A DNA stretch of 64,000 nt. Source: Brachyspira pilosicoli. GTDB lineage: Bacteria; Spirochaetota; Brachyspiria; Brachyspirales; Brachyspiraceae. The notes below the pieces were generated by a model. It made no database searches. It saw only the letters and a program-made list of their open reading frames with translations, and was not told where the DNA came from. This document shows, piece by piece, positions 26,489 through 34,384 of the stretch; positions within the stretch are counted from its first letter, which is position 1, and each line of letters starts with the position of its first letter. A program made the position numbers and the translations under genes. The stretch spans positions 434,001 through 498,000 of the forward strand of contig NZ_JAWLPU010000003.1 of NCBI RefSeq assembly GCF_036997485.1, given 5' to 3'.

Positions 26489-28216
26489 ATGCTTAAATAT
26501 TTAGATATTAGAAATTTTGTATTAATAGATAAAGTAAAAATCAATTTTGAAAATGGGTTTAATGTTTTAACAGGGGAAACAGGAGCTGGAAAAAGTATTA
26601 TAATCAGTGCTTTGGAATTAATTACAGGAGAAAAAGGCTCTACAAGAATGGTAGGCTTAAATGGAGACAGGCTAACAGTAATAGGCACTTTCTTTTTACA
26701 ATCATCATTAAATATAGTAAAAAACAAATTAAAAGAATGGAATATAGAAATTATAGGTAATGAACTCAATATAAAAAGAGAAATTACAAAAGACGGTAAG
26801 AGCCGTTCTTTTATAAACAATATTGGTGTACGTGTAGCAGAATTAAAAGAATTAGGAGATTTAATTGTAGATATACATGGGCAGCATGAACATCAATCGC
26901 TTTTTAATGCAGCAAATCATATTAATTTTTATGATGCTTATTTAAATATTGAAGATAAATTGCAAGTTTATAGAGAGCATTATAATAAACTTACAAAACT
27001 AATAAAACAATATAATGAAATATCACAAAATAAAAATACAATATTAAAAGAAAAATCGTTTTTAGAATATGCTATAGAAGAAATAGAAAAAGCAAACTTA
27101 AAATATAATGAAGATGAGGAGATAAAAAACGATATAGCAATGATGTCTAATGCAGAAAACATAGCATCTGCTTTGTCTATTATAAATAAAGATATATTTG
27201 GAAGCGAATCTGGGGCATATTTAAAACTTACAAGAAGCATTAATACATTACAATCAATTTCTCAATATGATGATAGGCTTTCAGATTTGGCATCACAGAT
27301 AGAAGCTATATCATTAAACCTTGAAGATATAAAAACAGTATTTACCGAAATAAGAGCGAAGGCTAAATTTGACCCAGAAGAATTGCAAGCTCTCAATGAA
27401 AGACTTTTCTTTATAAACACATTAAAAAAGAAATATGGAAACAATATAAAAGAAATTATTAATTATGCAAAAGAGGCTAAAGAAAAATTGGAGTCTCTTA
27501 ACTTCTCTGAAGAAGATATATTAAAATTAAAAGAAGAAATAGAAAACATAAGAACAAAAACATCAATATTAGCAAAAGAGATTTCTGATATAAGAAAGTC
27601 AAAGAAAGATATTTTTATAAATGCTATAGAAAAAGAAATGTGCGACTTGGGAATGACTTCTACAAAATTTGATGTTGAGATTACTTATGATGAAGATGAT
27701 GAAAACGGCATACTTAATATAGACGGCACAAACTTAAAAGCAAACTCCAATGGTGTGGATAATATAGAGTTTATAATAGCACCAAATAAGCAAGCTATGT
27801 TTCAGCCTTTAAGAAAGATTGCTTCTGGAGGAGAAATATCAAGAATCATGCTTTCATTAAAAAGTGTACTTTCTAGCGGAGATTACTGCGAGACTTGTGT
27901 ATTTGATGAAATAGATGTTGGTGTTGGCGGAAGGATTGCAGAAGTTATAGGAGAGAAAATAGCAACATTATCCAAACAAAAACAAATATTAAGCATTACT
28001 CACTTAGCACAAATTGCGATATATGCTAATAATCATTTTAAAGTAATAAAAAATGAAAAAGATGATGTAGTTACTTCTACAATAGAAGAGTTAAATGATT
28101 CTAATAAAGTAAATGAAATAGCAAGAATGATAACAGGCAAAGAAATAACAGATGCAAGCATAAAGCATGCCGAAGAATTGTTGGAACATGCCAAAAAGTC
28201 ATCGGGCTTATTTTAA
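26489..28216 (+). CDS. recN: DNA repair protein RecN
   Basis: SMC-like ATPase that acts early in double-strand break repair and sister cohesion. The 575 residues show Walker A GETGAGKS (29-36), a long central coiled coil (about 150-380), the ABC signature ASGGEISRIMLSLK and Walker B VFDEIDVGVGG, then the His-switch region SITHLAQIA. Cotranscribed with nadK. Its 3' end faces repeat copy B and the convergent nitroreductase gene. Confidence 0.95.
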   Translation: MLKYLDIRNFVLIDKVKINFENGFNVLTGETGAGKSIIISALELITGEKGSTRMVGLNGDRLTVIGTFFLQSSLNIVKNKLKEWNIEIIGNELNIKREITKDGKSRSFINNIGVRVAELKELGDLIVDIHGQHEHQSLFNAANHINFYDAYLNIEDKLQVYREHYNKLTKLIKQYNEISQNKNTILKEKSFLEYAIEEIEKANLKYNEDEEIKNDIAMMSNAENIASALSIINKDIFGSESGAYLKLTRSINTLQSISQYDDRLSDLASQIEAISLNLEDIKTVFTEIRAKAKFDPEELQALNERLFFINTLKKKYGNNIKEIINYAKEAKEKLESLNFSEEDILKLKEEIENIRTKTSILAKEISDIRKSKKDIFINAIEKEMCDLGMTSTKFDVEITYDEDDENGILNIDGTNLKANSNGVDNIEFIIAPNKQAMFQPLRKIASGGEISRIMLSLKSVLSSGDYCETCVFDEIDVGVGGRIAEVIGEKIATLSKQKQILSITHLAQIAIYANNHFKVIKNEKDDVVTSTIEELNDSNKVNEIARMITGKEITDASIKHAEELLEHAKKSSGLF

Positions 28217-28245
28217 TATATAGTGAAAATTTTTATATTTTAATT

Positions 28246-28517
28246 ATTTGCTGGGGCTAGTCTTCGCAAATACTAAAAAACTTATTAATTTTATTGTTCT
28301 TTTTCCCGCAGCAAAAAGAACCAAAAAGTGCGAGTGTTTTAGCTTTATATTTTTGGAATATGTAAAACTAAAATAATGTTTATATTTTGTTTATATATAA
28401 AAAGCTATATTTTATAAAATGCAGTTCTTTTGGTTCTTTTATACCAATAAAAGAACTGGGGGTGCGTACCCTAAGGGCACGCTTCGCAGGGGGCTAGTCC
28501 CCGCAAACAATAAAATT
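28246..28517. repeat. dispersed intergenic hairpin repeat, copy B
   Basis: Occupies most of the 314-base gap between convergent genes. Left hairpin GTTCTTTTT (28296-28304) pairs with AAAAAGAAC (28313-28321); right hairpin AGTTCTTTT (28423-28431) pairs with AAAAGAACT (28449-28457). The words AATTTTATTGTT (28287) and AACAATAAAATT (28506-28517) form terminal inverted repeats, and GGGGCTAGTC occurs near both ends. Bases 28296-28331 are identical (36 of 36) to 59400-59435. Confidence 0.8.
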
Positions 28518-28530
28518 TTAAAACTAAAAA

Positions 28531-29040
28531 TTAATAAGCCTCATAATGAATTTTGTTTGGTTCAAATCTATCAGGCATAGCTACTTCACCGTCAGGATAG
28601 CCCACAGCAACTATTCCAAGAGGTTTTATATTATCTGGTAAATTAAACAATTTTATAATATCATTCATTCTCTCTTCACGAGGAGCAACCCCAAGCCACA
28701 CACTTCCTAAATCTTTTGCCTTACAAGCAAGCATTAAATTCTCTATTGCAGCAGAACAGTTTTGCTGCCAATAAAGTTTTCCAGATTCATCAGATAAATC
28801 CCCGCATACAATAACAGCTAAAGTTGCAGTGTATAGCATCTTAGCATAAGGGTGAACATCAGCTATTTTATCTAATGTCTCTCTTTTCTCTACAACTATA
28901 AACTCCCAATTTCTTTTATTGTTTGCAGAAGGAGCATACATAGCAGCTTTTAATATGTAGTCTATTTTTTCTTTTTCTACTGCTTTATCTTTAATATATT
29001 TTCTTATACTTCTTCTTGTAAATAAAATATCTTCTTGCAT
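28531..29040 (-). CDS. nitroreductase-family flavoprotein
   Basis: A 169-residue FMN-dependent NAD(P)H oxidoreductase. RRSIRKY at the N-terminus binds FMN phosphate, APSANNKRNWEFIVVE is the second conserved block, and GSVWLGVAPREER the third. The ATG at 29040 with GGGGGA upstream was preferred to a TTG five codons earlier. Last gene of a leftward cluster with cobD and a CobC-like phosphatase. BluB, which makes the lower ligand of B12, belongs to this superfamily, but the sequence looks like a general nitroreductase, so that role is only a possibility. Confidence 0.85.
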   Translation of the reverse strand: MQEDILFTRRSIRKYIKDKAVEKEKIDYILKAAMYAPSANNKRNWEFIVVEKRETLDKIADVHPYAKMLYTATLAVIVCGDLSDESGKLYWQQNCSAAIENLMLACKAKDLGSVWLGVAPREERMNDIIKLFNLPDNIKPLGIVAVGYPDGEVAMPDRFEPNKIHYEAY

Positions 29041-29064
29041 AAAAATATCCCCCAATATAAATAA

Positions 29065-30057
29065 TTAAAAAAATAATTTATTAAAAATAATACCAAACAA
29101 CATAAATAATAATTTTAAAACTATCAACACAAATAAAGCAACTATAGCACCAACAATCAATATCTTGTTAGCTAATACTATATGACTAGATTCTAATTTA
29201 TTTATTGCATCTCCAACTAAAATTCTATCATGAATCTCTGAATCTTTAAAATATTCTCCTCCAAGCTCTATATCCAAAGCCCCAGCAACTCCACATTCCA
29301 GCCTAGCCTTATTATCGTTTCCATCTCTCTTAAAAACCCTAAAAACTTTTTTTATATCATATCCCAAAAGAAAATCTGCTGCAGTATATGATAAAAATGC
29401 AAATATAGAAGTTATCATATTAATATAATAAGCAAAATTAATATTAAATATTCCATATTTATCTTTAACTCTATTTTCATCAATAGCAACATTATTATCT
29501 GATGATATATCAGAAAGCATGCATAAAACTTTATATACAAAACAAAGAGGTATCCCCCCTAAAAGAAAAAAAATGGAAGTATATATATAATCCTCTCCCA
29601 CACTAATAGAAGAATATTCTATAGTTTTTTTTATAATATTCTCTTTATCAATATCATTAACATCTATATTGGTATTTTCTTTTAAAATATTCTTTGCCGA
29701 GTTTAAATCCATATATTTAATAGAAGAATATATAGAAGAGCTCACTTCAAAAGGTTTTCTTATTCCTATAATGATGTATGCAGCTATAAGCTCTATTATA
29801 ATTCCTAATAAAAAATGAACTTTATATAAAAAATAGAACAAAAAATATGGTATAACAAAAGAAATAAATAAAACTATTAAAGATACTATTGTTCCTAAGA
29901 TAAGCTCCAATGTTTCATTATTTTTGTAAATTTTGTCTTTTAATAAATATTGCAATTTTTCTATTGGAATCTTTATATATTGAAATATATCAATTTTAAA
30001 CTTATACACAAAAATATTTAGAAGAAATGATATAGGAAGTATTAATAAAGTTTGCAT
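29065..30057 (-). CDS. cobD: adenosylcobinamide-phosphate synthase-like protein (CobD/CbiB family)
   Basis: Membrane enzyme that joins aminopropanol phosphate to adenosylcobyric acid in B12 synthesis or salvage. The 330 residues carry about five hydrophobic segments. Family features include the IRKPFEVSSSIYSSIKYMDL block, an ISVGEDYIYTSIFFLLGG stretch equivalent to the usual ESxAENxxDGxxxPLF region, and FLSYTAADFLLGYD. Conservation is weaker than in classical CobD, so activity is not assured. It follows the CobC-like phosphatase by 19 bases; that context supports the assignment. Confidence 0.78.
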   Translation of the reverse strand: MQTLLILPISFLLNIFVYKFKIDIFQYIKIPIEKLQYLLKDKIYKNNETLELILGTIVSLIVLFISFVIPYFLFYFLYKVHFLLGIIIELIAAYIIIGIRKPFEVSSSIYSSIKYMDLNSAKNILKENTNIDVNDIDKENIIKKTIEYSSISVGEDYIYTSIFFLLGGIPLCFVYKVLCMLSDISSDNNVAIDENRVKDKYGIFNINFAYYINMITSIFAFLSYTAADFLLGYDIKKVFRVFKRDGNDNKARLECGVAGALDIELGGEYFKDSEIHDRILVGDAINKLESSHIVLANKILIVGAIVALFVLIVLKLLFMLFGIIFNKLFF

Positions 30058-30076
30058 AAAAATTAATTTCCGTTTT

Positions 30077-30667
30077 TTATAATAAAATTTTATCTATTAT
30101 TTTTAAATTGTTGTTTTCTATAATTTCGGTAAGATATCCGCAACCATTAGGTAAAAGATAATCATAAAATGGGTGTTTTTCTATGTTATATTTATCTAAT
30201 ATAGTCATAATTATTCCGCCATGTGTAACCACAGCAGTATATTTTAAATTATTTTTTTTCATATCTTCTATTATAGTTAAATATACATTATAAACCCTAT
30301 TAAAAAAATTATTAGATATCTCCCCATTAGGTATTTCGCTTTTCCAGCAGCTTTTAGCAAACTCTTTATAATAAGGATTATCTTTAAGCTCATTATAAGT
30401 CATACCTTCAAAATCTCCAAAACTTCTCTCTCTTAAATCGTTTAAAATCTCATAACTCATATCATCAAAATATATTTTGGCAGTCTCAATACATCTTTTC
30501 ATTGGGCTTGAATACAATTTTTCAAAAGGCTTATATTTATCTACTATGCTTTTATTTTTTAATAAAGCGTTTATACCCTCCTCCCAGAGTGATACATCTG
30601 TAGAACCAAGCCATCTTTGTTCTGCATTGTTTTTTGTTTGACCATGTCTTATAAATAAAATTTTCAT
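30077..30667 (-). CDS. histidine phosphatase, probable alpha-ribazole phosphatase (CobC-like)
   Basis: A 196-residue phosphoglycerate-mutase-like phosphatase. The phosphohistidine is His8 in IRHGQT, with partner motifs SSPMKRCIETA, LRERSFGDFEG and VTHGGI. ATG 30667 was chosen because GGAG lies six bases before it; an ATG four codons upstream lacks such a site. General sugar-phosphatase activity cannot be excluded, but the adjacent CobD/CbiB gene points to dephosphorylating alpha-ribazole phosphate or adenosylcobalamin phosphate. Confidence 0.82.
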   Translation of the reverse strand: MKILFIRHGQTKNNAEQRWLGSTDVSLWEEGINALLKNKSIVDKYKPFEKLYSSPMKRCIETAKIYFDDMSYEILNDLRERSFGDFEGMTYNELKDNPYYKEFAKSCWKSEIPNGEISNNFFNRVYNVYLTIIEDMKKNNLKYTAVVTHGGIIMTILDKYNIEKHPFYDYLLPNGCGYLTEIIENNNLKIIDKILL

Positions 30668-30684
30668 TTGCTGCTCCATGTTTT

Positions 30685-31575
30685 TTAATCATCTATTTTC
30701 AAATCATCTATAGCTCTATATAGCTTGCTTTTTAATTTGCTTCTTTCATTGTAACTTTTTATATTATAATCTTTAATTTTATCACTCATATAATTAATTT
30801 CATCTTCCATACTTTTAAACTCAAATACCGCTTTCAAGATTTCCATAGTATCAATATATCCTCTCTCTATTCTATACATAGCCCCATCTAAACTAAAATC
30901 TAATCCGCCATTAGTAAAAGTACCTATATCTTCGTTAGGTACTATCTCATAAACTTTACAAGTTTCAGATTTTTCTACTATAGCATCTCTATATAAATTA
31001 ACAACTATAATTTCATCGCATCCATATTCATATAAAGGAGTAAGAGGTAAATTATTTCCATTTAAAAATTCAACTCCGCCGTCGATATAATTAACACCAT
31101 TAATTTTCTGTCTACCAAATATTATTGGTATAGCACTTGTAGCCATCATTATCTCTTTTATCTCTTTTACACTCTTTCCATTAAGCTTAAAATACTCAAC
31201 ATCAATGCTATCTAAATTAACTGCCGCAGCATATATTGGATACTCACAATTTGATACAGCTTCTATATTTAAATATTTATCTATAATCTCAAGCAAACCT
31301 TCTCTGCTAAATATTCCATTTGCTGATATACTTTTATTTTTGCTGTCTATCTTTTTTTTAGATAATATTTTATCTTCTATTTCATTAGTCCAAATATGCT
31401 CTGCTATAGTATAGTCATTCTGTGCCATTAAGCATGCATTTAATACTCCCACAGAAGCCCCAGATATAGCCTTTATCTGTTTATCTATATTATACTCCCT
31501 TAAAGCCTTCCATACCCCTATCTCATAGCTTCCAAGTCCTCCTCCTCCTCCTAAAACTAATCCTAATTTATTCAT
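30685..31575 (-). CDS. patatin-like phospholipase
   Basis: A 296-residue serine lipase of the patatin/RssA type. The oxyanion loop is the glycine run at residues 9-13, the nucleophile is Ser41 in GASVG, and the dyad aspartate is Asp165 in YIDGG. No signal peptide is seen, so it acts inside the cell or at the inner membrane, probably on phospholipids or lysophospholipids. Five bases separate it from an in-frame upstream ATG of the phosphatase gene; it is probably in the same transcript as the coiled-coil gene upstream (25-base gap). Confidence 0.88.
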   Translation of the reverse strand: MNKLGLVLGGGGGLGSYEIGVWKALREYNIDKQIKAISGASVGVLNACLMAQNDYTIAEHIWTNEIEDKILSKKKIDSKNKSISANGIFSREGLLEIIDKYLNIEAVSNCEYPIYAAAVNLDSIDVEYFKLNGKSVKEIKEIMMATSAIPIIFGRQKINGVNYIDGGVEFLNGNNLPLTPLYEYGCDEIIVVNLYRDAIVEKSETCKVYEIVPNEDIGTFTNGGLDFSLDGAMYRIERGYIDTMEILKAVFEFKSMEDEINYMSDKIKDYNIKSYNERSKLKSKLYRAIDDLKIDD

Positions 31576-31600
31576 TATATGCTCTCCAAAAAATTATACT

Positions 31601-33085
31601 CTATTTAATTTTACTTAAATAAAGCCCCCAAAAATCATTCAAAAAATCTAAATACTCTTTTTTATTATCATCTTTAGTTTTATCTATCTGCTTAGATATT
31701 TTATCCTGATATTTTTTTGTTTTTTCATAAAGCTCTTTTAATCGGTTTTTATATCTATACAATTCTTTATTATTAGAATGCTCTTCAAAATATTTATTTA
31801 AATATTTTATAGATTTATCATATTCGCTTTTCATTAAATATACTTTTGCAATTTCTTTATAGTTTTTAGTTTTAGATATTTCTTTTATTAGTATTTTATA
31901 TATAGAATCAATCTTGATATTTAAAATTTCTTCGTTATTATTTTTTATCTTATTACATTCTGATAAAACTTTTAAATACTGTTTTGAAGAATAATACTTT
32001 TTTATTAACTCTAAGCTATTTTCTAAACTTATAGCTGGAGTTTCGATTTTTGTTGATATTATTTTTAATTCATTCATTATTAAAACTATAAGCTCGTAAT
32101 TATTAATAGTTGTTTCATAATTGAAATTTGAAATATTTTTCCCATATTCTTTTATTAAATCAAATTTAATATCTGTTATATTGGCTTCTATATTTGAAGC
32201 AGTAAATTTATCTAATATAGATGATACTACATAGTTTTCTTCACCATTTAATTTCTCTAATTTTTTTACACCTCCAAGTATTGGAATAAATATTTGTGCA
32301 ACATCATTATTAATATCAATTGCAGAAAATATTTTATCTATTAAATAAGGCTTCTCCATAAATTTAAGATAAAAATCTTTTAAACATGTGCTTCCTTCTA
32401 AGTTTATATCAAAATCAAATAATATAGACTTAATCATAAAAATGTTATCTTTAAATACTAAATTATCTTTTTTATTATTTGAAGTTATACTATGATACAA
32501 ATCATTAGATAAGCATATTAATCTCTCTATATCATCCATCTCAATATATTTTAAGCCATTATACTCCAATATATTTTTGGATGCTTTAAACTCTAATAGC
32601 TGAACTTTTTTTTCTATATTATCTATTCTGCTTGATTGTTCATCTATCTTATTTAGTAAAACATTAAATGACTCTCTTACATTTTCACATACTGCTATTA
32701 ATTCTTCATCTACATCTTTTTCTATGTTATTGAGTTTATTATTTAAATATATTATCCCTTCATAAGTTATTTTATTTTGCCTTGCTAAGGTTTCTATCAT
32801 TTTAATAGAAGCATTTTTTACTATGGAATAATTATAATCAATTTCGTATCTTATCTTTCTGTTTTGTCCTGTGATTGTATTTAATATATTTTTTATAAAA
32901 CCTTGATTAGCAATAAATTGTGTCCTGGATTTAGAAGCACTTAATGATGATACAGCATCCATTGTAAGTTCTGTTAATTTGGCATAATTATTTTTATACT
33001 CTTCTACATTATTTTCTATATATTCTTCTATTATTTTTTTGTCAGCTTCTTTTATTTTGTTTTCATATGGAATAGTTAAATTCAT
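31601..33085 (-). CDS. coiled-coil hypothetical protein
   Basis: Not recognised. The 494-residue, Lys/Glu/Asn-rich protein has no signal peptide or membrane segment. Coiled-coil-like heptads run about 115-170 (LNNKLNNIEKDVDEELIAV, NKIDEQSSRIDNIEKKVQLL), and the C-terminal part (about 345-470) looks like degenerate TPR helices (ECNKIKNNNEEILNIK, YDKSIKYLNKYFEEH). It is the first gene of the leftward cluster, with AAGGAG before the ATG. A scaffold or toxin-effector-like role would be speculation. Confidence 0.65.
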   Translation of the reverse strand: MNLTIPYENKIKEADKKIIEEYIENNVEEYKNNYAKLTELTMDAVSSLSASKSRTQFIANQGFIKNILNTITGQNRKIRYEIDYNYSIVKNASIKMIETLARQNKITYEGIIYLNNKLNNIEKDVDEELIAVCENVRESFNVLLNKIDEQSSRIDNIEKKVQLLEFKASKNILEYNGLKYIEMDDIERLICLSNDLYHSITSNNKKDNLVFKDNIFMIKSILFDFDINLEGSTCLKDFYLKFMEKPYLIDKIFSAIDINNDVAQIFIPILGGVKKLEKLNGEENYVVSSILDKFTASNIEANITDIKFDLIKEYGKNISNFNYETTINNYELIVLIMNELKIISTKIETPAISLENSLELIKKYYSSKQYLKVLSECNKIKNNNEEILNIKIDSIYKILIKEISKTKNYKEIAKVYLMKSEYDKSIKYLNKYFEEHSNNKELYRYKNRLKELYEKTKKYQDKISKQIDKTKDDNKKEYLDFLNDFWGLYLSKIK

Positions 33086-33107
33086 GCATACTCCTTAAAG
33101 TACTTCT

Positions 33108-33136
33108 ATTATACTATTTTTATAATTTTTTCACAA
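33108..33136 (-). promoter_or_regulatory. promoter of the coiled-coil/patatin/cobD cluster
   Basis: Minus strand TTGTGA (33136-33131), 17 bases, TATAAT (33113-33108), 22 bases before the ATG at 33085. Confidence 0.55.
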
Positions 33137-33222
33137 TAAATTATAATATATATAATCTTTTAGGAGTAGGGTAGTAGTTATGTGTTTTTAATATATTTAA
33201 TGCAAATTTGGAAAAAATAAAT

Positions 33223-33250
33223 TTGACAATTTTTTAACTAAAATTATAAT
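33223..33250 (+). promoter_or_regulatory. promoter of nrdB-nrdA
   Basis: TTGACA (33223-33228), 16-base spacer, TATAAT (33245-33250), 37 bases before nrdB; AAGGGG at 33272-33277 is the ribosome site. No convincing NrdR box pair was seen. Confidence 0.75.
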
Positions 33251-33287
33251 AAGACAACAACAAATATAAGAAAGGGGTATAAAATTA

Positions 33288-34367
33288 ATGAAAGTAATAG
33301 ATATAGAAAAGAAACCTAATCTTGAAAATGAAAGAATATTTTTCGGAGATTTTGGTCACTACATAAGAATAGATTCTGTAAGCCATGAAATAGCAAGAAA
33401 ATTAAAAGAAGCAAGCGAAGGAAATACATGGTTTTCAAAAGAAGTGGACTATAAATCTGATAAAACAAGATTTTCTTCTCTTCCTGAAGATGCTCAAAGG
33501 GCTTTTAAGCTTAATATTGCATATCAAACTCTAATGGATAGTGGTGTTACAAGCGGTTTTTCATCAATATTAAACAGAATAGTTACAAGTTCTATATGGT
33601 CTATTCTTTATTCAAGGATAGCTATAGAGGAAGTTATACATGCTGAAAGTTACTCTTACGGACTTTCTGAAGTTTTCGGGCATTTAGCTACTGAAACTTT
33701 GGATTTGGTTTATAATGATGAGTTTGTAAAGCATAGAATGGAAAAAGAAGTTGAGCTTTTTGCTTGTGTTGATGATTTATGTAATATAGAAAACAGTGGT
33801 GCTAGTCTCGAAGAGAAAAAAAAGGCCGTATTAAAACTTTTAACTGGTATATATTTGCTTGAAAGTGTGAAGTTTCCATTTTCATTTTTAGTAACTTTTA
33901 CAATTAACAATAGTTACAATGATGCAATTACAGGATTTACAAAAACTATTAAACTAATAGCACATGATGAGCTTAATACACATGTACCAACTGGTAAAAA
34001 TGTTATAGGAATATTAAGAAAAGATGCTAATCAAGGCTTTAAAGAGTTATTTGACAGCGGTTGGTATAATGATATGGCTAAAGAAATGACTGAGTTTACT
34101 GTTAATGAAGAGATAAAATGGGCTAAATATTTATTTGACGGAAAAGAGGTTGCAGGTATAAACTCTTCTGTAAGCGAACATTTCATCAAATATTGGGCTG
34201 GTGTAAGGTTAAAAGATTTAGGAGTGGAAACAGAATATTTAAAAGAGCCTAAATCTGATATTATAGATTGGTTTAATGCATACAGAGATATTAATAAACA
34301 AAACGCTGCACTTCAAGAGACAACAAACACATCATATCAAAAAGGTGCATTAAAAAACGATTTATAA
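33288..34367 (+). CDS. nrdB: class I ribonucleotide reductase beta subunit
   Basis: Small subunit that houses the metal-radical cofactor for deoxyribonucleotide synthesis. The 359 residues hold Asp84, Glu115, His118 and Tyr122 (EVIHAESY), at the same numbers as the E. coli enzyme, so a classical tyrosyl radical is possible. Second-half ligands include Glu192 (LLESVKFPFSF) and Glu228; the next histidine is three residues after Glu228 plus one (HDELNTH), rather than the usual E-x-x-H. nrdA follows after 17 bases. Confidence 0.93.
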   Translation: MKVIDIEKKPNLENERIFFGDFGHYIRIDSVSHEIARKLKEASEGNTWFSKEVDYKSDKTRFSSLPEDAQRAFKLNIAYQTLMDSGVTSGFSSILNRIVTSSIWSILYSRIAIEEVIHAESYSYGLSEVFGHLATETLDLVYNDEFVKHRMEKEVELFACVDDLCNIENSGASLEEKKKAVLKLLTGIYLLESVKFPFSFLVTFTINNSYNDAITGFTKTIKLIAHDELNTHVPTGKNVIGILRKDANQGFKELFDSGWYNDMAKEMTEFTVNEEIKWAKYLFDGKEVAGINSSVSEHFIKYWAGVRLKDLGVETEYLKEPKSDIIDWFNAYRDINKQNAALQETTNTSYQKGALKNDL

Positions 34368-34384
34368 TACAGGGTTAATTTATT

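Noticed and set aside
28555-28575. A GGTTCAAATC word like the T-loop of a tRNA
   Set aside because: It lies in the coding strand complement of the nitroreductase gene, and no acceptor or anticodon stem could be folded around it.
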